A stretch of 64,000 bases of DNA from contig NZ_ATYW01000010.1 in assembly GCF_000427885.1 (NCBI RefSeq), positions 186,001 to 250,000 of the forward strand, read 5' to 3'. Positions within the stretch are counted from its first letter, which is position 1; every line of letters starts with the position of its first letter. Shown here one piece after another: positions 43,534-52,791 of this stretch. The stretch is from Glycomyces tenuis DSM 44171. Lineage in GTDB: Bacteria > Actinomycetota > Actinomycetes > Mycobacteriales > Micromonosporaceae. Both the position numbers and the translations under genes were made by a program. The notes under the pieces were generated by a model. It had not been told where the DNA came from. It worked only from the letters and a program-made list of their open reading frames with translations, and did not search any database.

Positions 43534-44221
43534 TTCGCTTCGCGAGCTGCTGCGGCAGCGGGCGTCCGAGGCGGGCGTTCCCGCCGGGGACCTGACCGCG
43601 GGCGCGATCAAGCGGTCACGTGCCATCGGCAGGCGGCGCCTCGCCGCCGGGACGATCGGCGCCGTCGCCGGACTCGCGGTCACCGGCATGGCGGCAGCGG
43701 CGTTGTCGATGCCCGGCGAGCGAGAGGATCCCGCGCCGCCGATCGACGACCCGGTGACCGTGACGACCTCGCCTTCGCCGACGGCGTCCGAGGATCCGAC
43801 CGAAGGCGCCCCCACCGAGGGCGAATCCGTCGAGGACGACGCGACCGAGGGGCCGGGTGATGAGACGAGTTCCGCTGCGGACGACGACTCGACGTCGCCC
43901 CAGGAGACCGAGGAGGCGGACATCGATCCGCGACTGGAGGCCATCGTCGGCACCTGGGAGGCGGAGTACGAGGACGTCGGCCCTCACGGCTCGAGCCTGA
44001 CGATCGAGGAGGACGGCACTGCCACGCTCCGGTCGTTCGCGAACCAGCACGGCCCCTATGAGGGCGAGATCATCCTCGGTTCGCAGGATCCGCACCGGTT
44101 CGAAGGCGTCGAGAGCGAGACGCAGGACGAGATCGTCGTGGAGTTCGGTTTCGACCCCGAGGCCGACACCCTCACGCTCACCTATCCGAGCGGGGAGAGC
44201 TACGTGCACCACAGGGTGTGA
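43526..44221 (+). CDS. Membrane-anchored partner of the ECF sigma factor
   Basis: 231 aa. A short cytoplasmic N-terminus (PDSLRELLRQRASEAG...IKRSRAIGRRR) leads to one transmembrane helix (about 42-60). Next comes a low-complexity Thr/Glu/Asp-rich stalk (65-130) and a small exported domain (about 133-231) beginning LEAIVGTWEAEYEDVGPHGSSLTIEEDGTATL, which looks like a lipocalin- or META-like beta fold. Anti-sigma function is inferred from topology and the 8-bp overlap; there is no zinc-binding HxxxCxxC motif. ATG at 43526 follows AAAGGAG. Confidence 0.7.
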   Translation: MPDSLRELLRQRASEAGVPAGDLTAGAIKRSRAIGRRRLAAGTIGAVAGLAVTGMAAAALSMPGEREDPAPPIDDPVTVTTSPSPTASEDPTEGAPTEGESVEDDATEGPGDETSSAADDDSTSPQETEEADIDPRLEAIVGTWEAEYEDVGPHGSSLTIEEDGTATLRSFANQHGPYEGEIILGSQDPHRFEGVESETQDEIVVEFGFDPEADTLTLTYPSGESYVHHRV

Positions 44222-44265
44222 CCCGCGCCGGCCGTACGTGCGCGGAACGAACGGCGGGCACAATA

Positions 44266-44302
44266 GAAGCCGCTGTCCTTCGCGATGAAGGGCAGCGGCT
44301 TC
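44266..44302. terminator. Bidirectional terminator, ECF partner / cspA
   Basis: 15-bp arms (44266-44280, 44288-44302) with one G-T pair, between convergent genes. Confidence 0.75.
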
Positions 44303-44320
44303 GTGTTCTCAGAAACAGAA

Positions 44321-44524
44321 CTAGATGGTGCGCAGGTTAGCGGCCTGCGGACCCTTCTTGCCCTGTTCGACGTCGAATTCCACCCGCTGGTTCTCTTCCA
44401 GGGAACGGTAGCCGTTTCCGCTGATAGCGGAGAAGTGGACGAAAACGTCCGGGCCGTTTCCATCGGGAGCGATGAAGCCGAAGCCCTTCTCAGAGTTGAA
44501 CCACTTCACGGTGCCTTGCGCCAT
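44321..44524 (-). CDS. cspA: Cold shock protein
   Basis: Single-domain OB-fold RNA chaperone, 67 aa. RNP1 is [11 protein letters not shown]2 is VFVHFSAI, and the chain begins [17 protein letters not shown] as in the family. ATG at 44524 has AAGGA about 10 bp upstream. A TAGGGT on the minus strand (44685-44680) could be its -10 and would give a leader of about 150 nt, in keeping with long cold-shock leaders, but this is inferred. Confidence 0.95.
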   Translation of the reverse strand: MAQGTVKWFNSEKGFGFIAPDGNGPDVFVHFSAISGNGYRSLEENQRVEFDVEQGKKGPQAANLRTI

Positions 44525-44973
44525 TACTTACTATCCTTGCGATGTTGATTTTCAGATCGACGGTCGGTCGTCTCAGGGGTTTGAAGACCTGATGGAACCT
44601 GCCGTTGTTCGATCCGAGATGTGCCGCCATTACTGGCGCTTCACCAACCCGACAGTTACCTGACCGGGGTGGCTATTGGACCCTACAGCACTTTCGCCTC
44701 CATGTAACCGGGCATCGCGAAAAAATCCTCGCATCAGGTGGGCTGAGCTGGGCTTATCCGTGTTTGCTTCCAGCTGATATGGTCCAACTCACTGAAACTG
44801 GAGTGTTTTGTGGTGATTTGCACCGCGCCCGGTTCGGCTCTCGGAGCCGAGCCCGTCTCCCTGCACGACTCGCGAACCTTCCGCCTCAGGGATGATCGGA
44901 GGGCGGAGAGGTGGCGGGAGCCCGGCCCGTCTGGCCGGCGCGCCGGCGTCGGCCGCTCAGGCCGCGCGGTCCG
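44525..44973. other. Gene-free region between cspA and the ABC exporter
   Basis: 449 bp. It holds the presumed cspA leader and promoter (44525-44720), an AT-rich stretch for this genome (about 44700-44820) and the exporter terminator (44834-44850). No convincing coding sequence seen. Confidence 0.6.
44834..44850 (-). terminator. Hairpin downstream of the ABC exporter
   Basis: 7-bp arms (44834-44840, 44844-44850) with loop TCG, 120 bp past the exporter stop. Confidence 0.45.
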
Positions 44974-47073
44974 TCAGACGCTCGGCACCGGATCCGCTTC
45001 GCTCGGCTCGTTGCCGGGCTCTCGGCCCGCTTCGCTTCGCTCGGCACTGGATCCCCGGTCCGCTCCACTTCGCTCCGCACTGGATCCCCGGTCCGCTCCA
45101 CTTCGCTCCGCACTGGATCCCCGGTCCGCTCCACTTCGCTCGGCACTGGATCCCCGGTCCGCTCCACTTCGCTCCGCACTGGGCCCCCGGTCCGCTCCAC
45201 TTCGTTCCGCGAACTGCGTCCGGTAGAGCTCGGCGTAGAGGCCGCCACGTGCGACGAGGTCCTCGTGCGCGCCCATCTCGGCCACCCGGCCGTTCTCCAG
45301 CACCAGGATCTTGTCCGCCCGCCGCACCGTCGACAGCCGGTGGGCGATCACCAGGGACGTCCGGCCCTCCAGCGCCGTGTCGAGCGCGTTCTGCACGGCC
45401 GCTTCGGATTCAGAGTCCAAGTGCGCCGTCGCCTCGTCGAGGATCACGATCGGCGGGGCCTTCAGCAGCACCCTCGCGATCGCCAGGCGCTGCTTCTCGC
45501 CGCCGGAGAACCGGTAGCCCCGCTCCCCCACCACCGTGTCGAGGCCGGACTCCAGGCGCCGCACCACGTCGCCGATCTGGGCGCGGTCCAGCGCCTCCCA
45601 GATCTCGTCGTCGCTCGCCTCTGGGCTGGCGTAGCGCAGATTCTCTCGGACCGTGTCGTGGAACAGGTGCGCGTCCTGGGTGACCATCCCGATGTGCGCG
45701 GCCAGTGACGCCTGCCTGAGTTCGCGCACATCGATGCCGCCGACCTCGACCGCGCCGCCGGTGACGTCGTACAGGCGCGGCACCAGGCTCGCCGTCGTGG
45801 TCTTCCCGGACCCCGAGTGCCCGACGAGCGCCACCAGCTCCCCCGGCGCCACGGCGAACGACACCTCGTGCAGGACGGTGCGCCCGTTGTCGCTGTGGTC
45901 GGGCCGGGCCAGGTCCTCCAGGCTGGCGAGCGAGACCTCGTCGGCGCCCGGGTAGCGGAACTCCACGTCGCGGAACACGATCGACGAGGCGCCGTCCGGC
46001 AGCTCCTTGGCGTCCTCCGCCTCCTGGATCAGCGGCTTGAGGTCGAGGACCTCGAAGACCCGCTGGAAGCTCACCAGCGCGCTCATGACGTCGACGCGGA
46101 CGTTCGACAGGGCCGTCAGCGGCCCGTAGAGGCGGGTGAGCAGCAGCGCGAGGGTGACGACCGTTCCGGCCGTCAGTGTGCCGCCGAAGACGAGCGAGCC
46201 GCCCAGGCCGTAGGCGAGGGCCTGGGAGAGTCCGGCGACGAGCGTGAGCGCCACGATGAAGGTGCGGGCGTACATCGCGGTGGTGATGCCGATGGAGCGC
46301 ACCCGGTCGGCCTTCCGGCCGAACTCGTCGGACTCGGTCTCGGGGCGGCCGAAGAGCTTGACGAGCATCGCGCCGCCCACGTTGAACCGCTCGGTCATCT
46401 GGGTGTTCATGGCGGCGTTGAGGTCGAAGCTCTCCTTGGTGAGCGCCGCGAGCCGCCTGCCGACCCATTTGGCGGGAATGATGAACACCGGCACCAGCAC
46501 CAGTGAGAGCAAGGTGATCTGCCAGGACTGGAAGAACATGACGCCCAAGGTGAGCGTGACGGCGATGCCGTTGGAGACCAGGCCCGAGAGGGTGCTGGTG
46601 AAGGCCCGCTGGGCGCCCATGACGTCGTTGTTGAGCCGGGAGACGAGCGCGCCGGTCTGGGAGCGGGTGAAGAAGGCGACCGGCATGGACTGGACGTGGT
46701 CGAACACGGCGCGGCGCAGGTCGAGGATGATGCCTTCGCCGAGTTTCGCGCCGTACCAGCGCATGATCAGCGAGATGACGCCTTCGACGACGGCCAGACC
46801 GGCGATGACGGCGGCGAGGGTCAGCACGCCGCGCTGTGTGCCGCCGGCGGCGGTGAGCTCGTTGACGATGTCGCCGGCCAGGACGGGCGTGGCGACGCCG
46901 ATGGCGGCTATGGCGGTGACCAGGAGCAGGAAGACGGTGATGTCGCGGGCGTAGGGCCTGGCGAAGCGGATGATGCGGCGTTTGACGCCGCGCGTGAGCG
47001 TGACGCCCTTGATGTCGTCGCTTCGCCGGAGGGAACGCATGGCGTCCCATCCCGCTGCTCCCATCGATGCCAC
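44974..47073 (-). CDS. ABC exporter (fused membrane and ATPase) with 11-residue tail repeats
   Basis: 699 aa half-transporter. Six membrane helices lie in about residues 35-330. The ATPase has Walker A GHSGSGKTT, Q loop MVTQDAHLF, signature FSGGEKQRLAIARVLL, Walker B PPIVILDEATAHLD and a final IAHRLSTVRRAD. It forms dimers to export lipid, drug or peptide; substrate unknown. The C-terminus (about 622-676) has five copies of AERSGADRGSS from a 33-bp in-frame DNA repeat. GTG at 47073 has GGGAGG 4 bp upstream. A GATAAT (47160-47155) may be the -10. Confidence 0.92.
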   Translation of the reverse strand: MASMGAAGWDAMRSLRRSDDIKGVTLTRGVKRRIIRFARPYARDITVFLLLVTAIAAIGVATPVLAGDIVNELTAAGGTQRGVLTLAAVIAGLAVVEGVISLIMRWYGAKLGEGIILDLRRAVFDHVQSMPVAFFTRSQTGALVSRLNNDVMGAQRAFTSTLSGLVSNGIAVTLTLGVMFFQSWQITLLSLVLVPVFIIPAKWVGRRLAALTKESFDLNAAMNTQMTERFNVGGAMLVKLFGRPETESDEFGRKADRVRSIGITTAMYARTFIVALTLVAGLSQALAYGLGGSLVFGGTLTAGTVVTLALLLTRLYGPLTALSNVRVDVMSALVSFQRVFEVLDLKPLIQEAEDAKELPDGASSIVFRDVEFRYPGADEVSLASLEDLARPDHSDNGRTVLHEVSFAVAPGELVALVGHSGSGKTTTASLVPRLYDVTGGAVEVGGIDVRELRQASLAAHIGMVTQDAHLFHDTVRENLRYASPEASDDEIWEALDRAQIGDVVRRLESGLDTVVGERGYRFSGGEKQRLAIARVLLKAPPIVILDEATAHLDSESEAAVQNALDTALEGRTSLVIAHRLSTVRRADKILVLENGRVAEMGAHEDLVARGGLYAELYRTQFAERSGADRGPSAERSGADRGSSAERSGADRGSSAERSGADRGSSAERSGADRGSSAERSEAGREPGNEPSEADPVPSV
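45045..45209. repeat. Five-unit 33-bp tandem repeat inside the ABC exporter gene
   Basis: Units at 45045, 45078, 45111, 45144 and 45177, each 33 bp and nearly identical; 33 is a multiple of three, so frame is kept. Degenerate units extend to about 45010. Confidence 0.9.
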
Positions 47074-47386
47074 TGGGCCTCCCGAACGTCAGGCGCCCAA
47101 GAGTCGGCGGTGGCTGGGCTTGGGCTTCATCGTGCTGAACATGACTGAACGCTGATTATCAACGTGGGGAGGCGCGGCGTTTATTTCGGCGCGGTCGCGG
47201 GTGACGTGGGCCGGACGGGCGTGCAGGGCGGCGACGCCGGGCCCGTGCGCGGCGGGCGCGAGCGGCGGCTCGGATCGGAGGGCGGCGGCCTCGCGGGACG
47301 GCGCGGACGCGGCCGGTGCGGCCCGGGAGACGGGCGGACCCCGCGGGAGGGGCGCGGGGCGGCGTTCGCCCGGGTCCGGGCGGTGG
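47074..47386. other. Intergenic region upstream of the ABC exporter
   Basis: 313 bp, GC-rich with no recognisable gene. The exporter promoter probably lies near 47155-47160; the rest (47165-47386) shows only GC-rich palindromic patches. Confidence 0.5.
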
Positions 47387-47653
47387 TCAGCGCCCGCCGG
47401 CCTTGCGGGCGCCGCCGCGAGTTCTGAGCTTGACGCCACCTTCGTTGAGGAGGCGGTGCACGAAGCCGTAGGAGCGTCCTATGGTTGAAGCGATGTCCCG
47501 GATGCTCTGCCCTTTCAGGTATTCGCCGGTGACATACTCCGTCAGCTCACGGCGTTCTTCGCCGCGCACTTGCCGGTTCGGATCGGTTTTCGAGGAGCCT
47601 GAGGCAGTGCCTGAGTCGAGGGCACTGCGGGGTGCGGGAGCGTCGGGGTCCAT
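47387..47653 (-). CDS. Small helix-turn-helix protein
   Basis: 88 aa with an HTH reading VTGEYLKGQSIRDIASTIGRSYGFVHRLLNEGGVKLRTRGG; the second helix of the HTH is TIGRSYGFVHRLL. A disordered N-terminus (about 25 residues) and a Gly/Arg tail flank it. Small HTH proteins with SIRDIAxxxGRSYGFVHR are common in actinomycetes, often near ABC-F genes as here; targets are unknown. ATG at 47653 follows AAGGAAGGA. Confidence 0.78.
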   Translation of the reverse strand: MDPDAPAPRSALDSGTASGSSKTDPNRQVRGEERRELTEYVTGEYLKGQSIRDIASTIGRSYGFVHRLLNEGGVKLRTRGGARKAGGR

Positions 47654-47757
47654 TTGTCCTTCCTTGAGCACGGACGGTGATCAACGTGTCTTGTGAAGTT
47701 TGCCGGAGTTCCGCTGCCCGGCGGTCCTTTCTGTCGGATACCCGATAGTTTCGTGAC

Positions 47758-49005
47758 GTGACCGCACCGCAGACTCCGTTCACCGGTTCGGTGGACACCC
47801 TGGCCGAAGGCCGGGTGCGCCCCCACCAGTGGCGCGACATCGTGATCTGGTTGGCCCTGCTGGTCATGACCTTGGCGCTGACCTCGGTGGCGGTGTCCGT
47901 CTCCGACATCGTGGGCCCGTCCACGCTCCCCTGGTGGCCCGCCCAGAACCTGTCGCTGCACGTCACGGTCGGCATGGTGGTCGCGCCGCTGACGGCCGCG
48001 GCGGTGCTGTGGGCCGCGAACCGCCCCGCGGCGGCGCGGATGCCGTGGCACAACCTGCTGGTGCTGTCCTACCTGGCATCACTGACCTGGTCCGGCGCAC
48101 TGCACACCAACGTCGACCCCACCCCGACCCCCACGGACACGCCCGGCTCGATCGGCACCATCGGCCTGCTGGTCGACTACACCGGTTCACAGGCGGGCCT
48201 GGCCATCACCGTCACCGCGATCTCGTGCCTGGCGGTGCCGCTGACGCTCGTCGCGGTCAAGTCGGTGTGCGGCCCGGTCGCCGCCCGAGCGCTGGCGCCG
48301 GTGCTCGTCCTCGGCCCCTGGGCGGCCTGGACGACGCTCGGCATGGACGGCATCGCCGCCGCCGCGTGCGCCGCCGTCCTCGCCGCCGGCGCGATGGCCT
48401 CCGAGCGGCACGTCAAGGGTTTCCAGGCGTTCTGGGGCGCGGCGGCCACCGGCGGCCTGCTCGGGGTCGCGGCGCTGCTGTCCTACGGGGCGGCGTGGTT
48501 CGCCGTCTCCCTGCTGTGCCTGTACTTCGCGCGCCGCCGCCCGTGGCACATCCTCACCTCCGCCGCGGCGGCCCTGAGCGTGCTGGCGGTCGCGGCGGCG
48601 TTCGGCAGCTCGTGGCCGGCGGGGCTGGTCGACACGTACAACGCGGCGATCGGCGAGGTCGCGGCGAACCCGGGTCAGCTGTGGTGGCTGCTGCTCATGC
48701 CCGCGCTGGTGTGCACGGCGTGCGGCCCGGCGATCGTGGAGAGCCTGCGGCGCCTCGGCTCGGGTTCGGCCTGGCCGCTCATGACCGGGCCGCTCCTGGC
48801 GCTGCTGCTGGCGCCGCTGAGCGGCGCGAACCCCGAGCGGCCCGAGTACGGCTGGGTGGCGCTGTGCCCGTGGCTGGTCGTGGCGGTCACCGCCTCCTGG
48901 CCGCGGCCGGGCGCGCGGGGCGGGCGCGGGCGGTCGGTCAGGGCGCCGCTGGCGTCGGCCGCCGCCGGGGCGTGCGCCGCGATCGTCATGATGTACTCCG
49001 GCTGA
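47758..49005 (+). CDS. Polytopic membrane protein of unknown function
   Basis: 415 aa with about eleven hydrophobic helices, Trp-rich loops (PWWPAQNLSLHVTVG) and a basic C-terminus. No family recognised; mannosyltransferase-like or MFS-like folds cannot be decided by eye. GTG at 47758 is the only start with TAGTTT-like promoter DNA (about 47745) close upstream, so a leaderless mRNA is plausible. It ends 7 bp from the convergent ABC-F gene. Confidence 0.6.
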   Translation: MTAPQTPFTGSVDTLAEGRVRPHQWRDIVIWLALLVMTLALTSVAVSVSDIVGPSTLPWWPAQNLSLHVTVGMVVAPLTAAAVLWAANRPAAARMPWHNLLVLSYLASLTWSGALHTNVDPTPTPTDTPGSIGTIGLLVDYTGSQAGLAITVTAISCLAVPLTLVAVKSVCGPVAARALAPVLVLGPWAAWTTLGMDGIAAAACAAVLAAGAMASERHVKGFQAFWGAAATGGLLGVAALLSYGAAWFAVSLLCLYFARRRPWHILTSAAAALSVLAVAAAFGSSWPAGLVDTYNAAIGEVAANPGQLWWLLLMPALVCTACGPAIVESLRRLGSGSAWPLMTGPLLALLLAPLSGANPERPEYGWVALCPWLVVAVTASWPRPGARGGRGRSVRAPLASAAAGACAAIVMMYSG

Positions 49006-49012
49006 GCGCGCC

Positions 49013-50632
<1,620 letters not shown>

Positions 50633-50892
50633 GGCACTCCTTCAGACTGGATGGCTTGCCCGATGGGCAGACCCGTCAAGTCTAGGCGGCGGCGTGCGTC
50701 ACGGTCATCCCGATATCGCCCATGCCACTGTTCGAACGTGCTCGGTCACCGAACGTGAACGCCCTCGTCCGTTCGTAGGACCGCCGCAAGACCGCGAAGT
50801 CCTAAATGCGCCGAAAGAGGACCACTTCGAGCGTTGTATCGCCTGGTCATGGGCCTGTTGTCCGGATCGGACCAGGTAGGTTTCCCCGCGCT

Positions 50893-51735
50893 ATGGGCAA
50901 ACACGATCATTCTGACAAGCACCTCGACCACGAGGGTTCGAGCCGCCGCGTTCAGGCCATCAGGCGCATGCGCCGGATCCAGCGCATGCGTCGTGAACGT
51001 CACACCCGGCGTCTCGCGACCGCGGGTCTGATCACCGCCGTCACCACCGGCGCGGTCCTGGCGGCCGTGACCGGTCAGGTCTCCGAGGCCAAGGCCGACC
51101 GGGCCACCGAATCGTTCGACCTCACCCAGGTCTCCTGGCCGGCCGACACGGTGGTCGAGGAGACCGCCGTCCAGCGCGACACGGCGCAGTCGGCGCTGGA
51201 CCTCGGCGTGGACGCCGAGGCCGACAAGCAGGCGCTCGACGAGGCCCAGGCCGAAGCGCAGGCCGAGGCCGAGCGGGTGGCCGCCGAAGAGGCCGCGGCG
51301 GCCGAGGCTCAAGCCGAGGCCGAGGCGGCGAAACCGGACTGGGTCTCCCCCTCCGACGACCACATCTCCTCCACATTCGGCCAGCGCTGGGGCCGGCTCC
51401 ACGCCGGGGTCGACTTCGCCAACGAGCTCGGCGAGCCGATCGTGGCCGTCGGCGACGGCACGGTCACCTATGCGGGCTGGATGGCCGGCTACGGCAACCT
51501 CGTCGTGATCGACCACGGCAACGGCGTCGAGACCGCCTACGGGCACGGCAGCGAGATCCTCGTCGACGTCGGCGAGGACACCGACCCCGGCGAGGAGGTG
51601 CTCCTGACCGGCAACACCGGCAACTCGACCGGCCCGCACCTGCACTTCGAGGTGCGCATCGACGGCGAGCAGGTCGACCCGCTTCCGTGGCTGGAGGAGC
51701 AGGGCGTCGTGCCCGCCGAGAACGACGAGGACTGA
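50893..51735 (+). CDS. M23 family metallopeptidase (LytM-like)
   Basis: Exported peptidoglycan hydrolase-like protein (280 aa). A basic N-terminus (25-40) leads to a transmembrane helix (42-60), a coiled Ala/Glu-rich arm (about 108-146) and the M23 domain. His170 and Asp174 (HAGVDF) and His249/His251 (HLHFEV) form the zinc site, with YGHGSE as the third element; it looks catalytically competent. ATG at 50893 is taken as start. The upstream DNA lacks a clear riboswitch; a TAGGTT (50876-50881) suggests a promoter and a very short leader. Ends before a bidirectional hairpin. Confidence 0.88.
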   Translation: MGKHDHSDKHLDHEGSSRRVQAIRRMRRIQRMRRERHTRRLATAGLITAVTTGAVLAAVTGQVSEAKADRATESFDLTQVSWPADTVVEETAVQRDTAQSALDLGVDAEADKQALDEAQAEAQAEAERVAAEEAAAAEAQAEAEAAKPDWVSPSDDHISSTFGQRWGRLHAGVDFANELGEPIVAVGDGTVTYAGWMAGYGNLVVIDHGNGVETAYGHGSEILVDVGEDTDPGEEVLLTGNTGNSTGPHLHFEVRIDGEQVDPLPWLEEQGVVPAENDED

Positions 51736-51754
51736 ACCGCGACGACAGGACGGC

Positions 51755-51780
51755 GGCCCCGGAGCGTTCGCTCCGGGGCC
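51755..51780. terminator. Bidirectional terminator, M23 / LacI
   Basis: Perfect 11-bp arms (51755-51765, 51770-51780), loop GTTC, followed by a T-rich stretch on the plus strand. Confidence 0.8.
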
Positions 51781-51792
51781 GTCCGTTCGTCT

Positions 51793-52791
51793 TCACCGCA
51801 CGGTGAGCTGCGGTTCGACGAGGGTCGAGTCGGGGACGTCGAAGCCGTCGAGCTTGCGCATCAGGTGGCCCACGGCGATCTCGGCGAGCCGCTCGGCGGG
51901 GACCAGCACCGAGGGCAGCCGCGGGTGGACCCGCTCCCCGACCTCGTCGGGGCCGATGACGACGACGTGGAAGTCCTCCCCCACGAGCTTCCCGGCGTCG
52001 GCGAGCGCGTGCATGACGTGCGGGACGGCCGGCTCGTTGTGGACGGCCAGACCGGTCAGCTCGGGCCGGGCGGCCAGGAGCTCCTTGACGGTGCGCTGCA
52101 CCGAGACCGGGTCGTCGTCGGGGCACGGTCGCGCCTCGGCGTGGTCGCAGGCCTCCCCGCGGGCGAGGAAGCCGCCGCGGACGCGCTCGGCGAAGCCGGT
52201 GCGCCGCTCGTAGACGACCTCGGAGGCGCCCAGGAGCGCGATGTCGCGGCAGCCGCGCCCGATCAGGTAGCTCGCGCACTCTCTGCCGGCGGCGGTGAAG
52301 TCGAGGTCGACGCACGTCAGGCCGGCCGCGTCGGCGGGGAAGCCGATGAGGACGCTCGGCAGGCCGAGCCTGCGCAGGGCCTCCACGCGCGGGTCGCGGA
52401 CCTCGACGTCCATGAGGATGAGTCCGTCGACGATCGAGGAGGCGGCCACGCGCGCGAGCCCGGCCGGCCCCTCGTCGGCGGTCATGAGCAGCACGTCCTG
52501 GTCGTGGCGCCGCGCCTCGGTGACCGCGCCGGAGGCGAACTGCATCAGCACCGGCAGGTGCATGCCGTCGCGCAGCGGCAGCATCATGGCGATGACGCCG
52601 GCGCGGCGGGACGCGAGCGAGCGGGCCCCGGCGTGCGGGTGGTAGCCGAGCTCGGCCACCGCGTCCATGACGCGCTGGGCGGTGGCCGGCGAGATCGACC
52701 GCTTCCCGCTCAGCACGTACGAGACGGTGCTCGCGGCCACCCCGGCCCGCGCCGCCACGTCGGCGATGGTGACGCCGCGGGAGGCGTTCAT
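51793..52791 (-). CDS. LacI family sugar regulator
   Basis: 332 aa. The N-terminal HTH is VTIADVAARAGVAASTVSYVLSGKRSISPATAQRVMDAV with hinge helix GARSLASRR. The periplasmic-binding-like domain follows (HDQDVLLMTADEG...SIVDGLILMDV...CASYLIGRGCRDIALLG). ATG at 52791 overlaps the stop of the GH3 gene (ATGA), so it is the last gene of that operon. The two TCGAAGCGCTTCGA palindromes in front of the GH3 gene fit a LacI-family operator, so autoregulation is likely. Effector unknown. Confidence 0.9.
   Translation of the reverse strand: MNASRGVTIADVAARAGVAASTVSYVLSGKRSISPATAQRVMDAVAELGYHPHAGARSLASRRAGVIAMMLPLRDGMHLPVLMQFASGAVTEARRHDQDVLLMTADEGPAGLARVAASSIVDGLILMDVEVRDPRVEALRRLGLPSVLIGFPADAAGLTCVDLDFTAAGRECASYLIGRGCRDIALLGASEVVYERRTGFAERVRGGFLARGEACDHAEARPCPDDDPVSVQRTVKELLAARPELTGLAVHNEPAVPHVMHALADAGKLVGEDFHVVVIGPDEVGERVHPRLPSVLVPAERLAEIAVGHLMRKLDGFDVPDSTLVEPQLTVR

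Noticed and set aside
50633-50892. c-di-AMP riboswitch before the M23 gene
   Set aside because: Such elements precede some actinobacterial wall hydrolase genes, but the short leader here lacks the conserved blocks I know.
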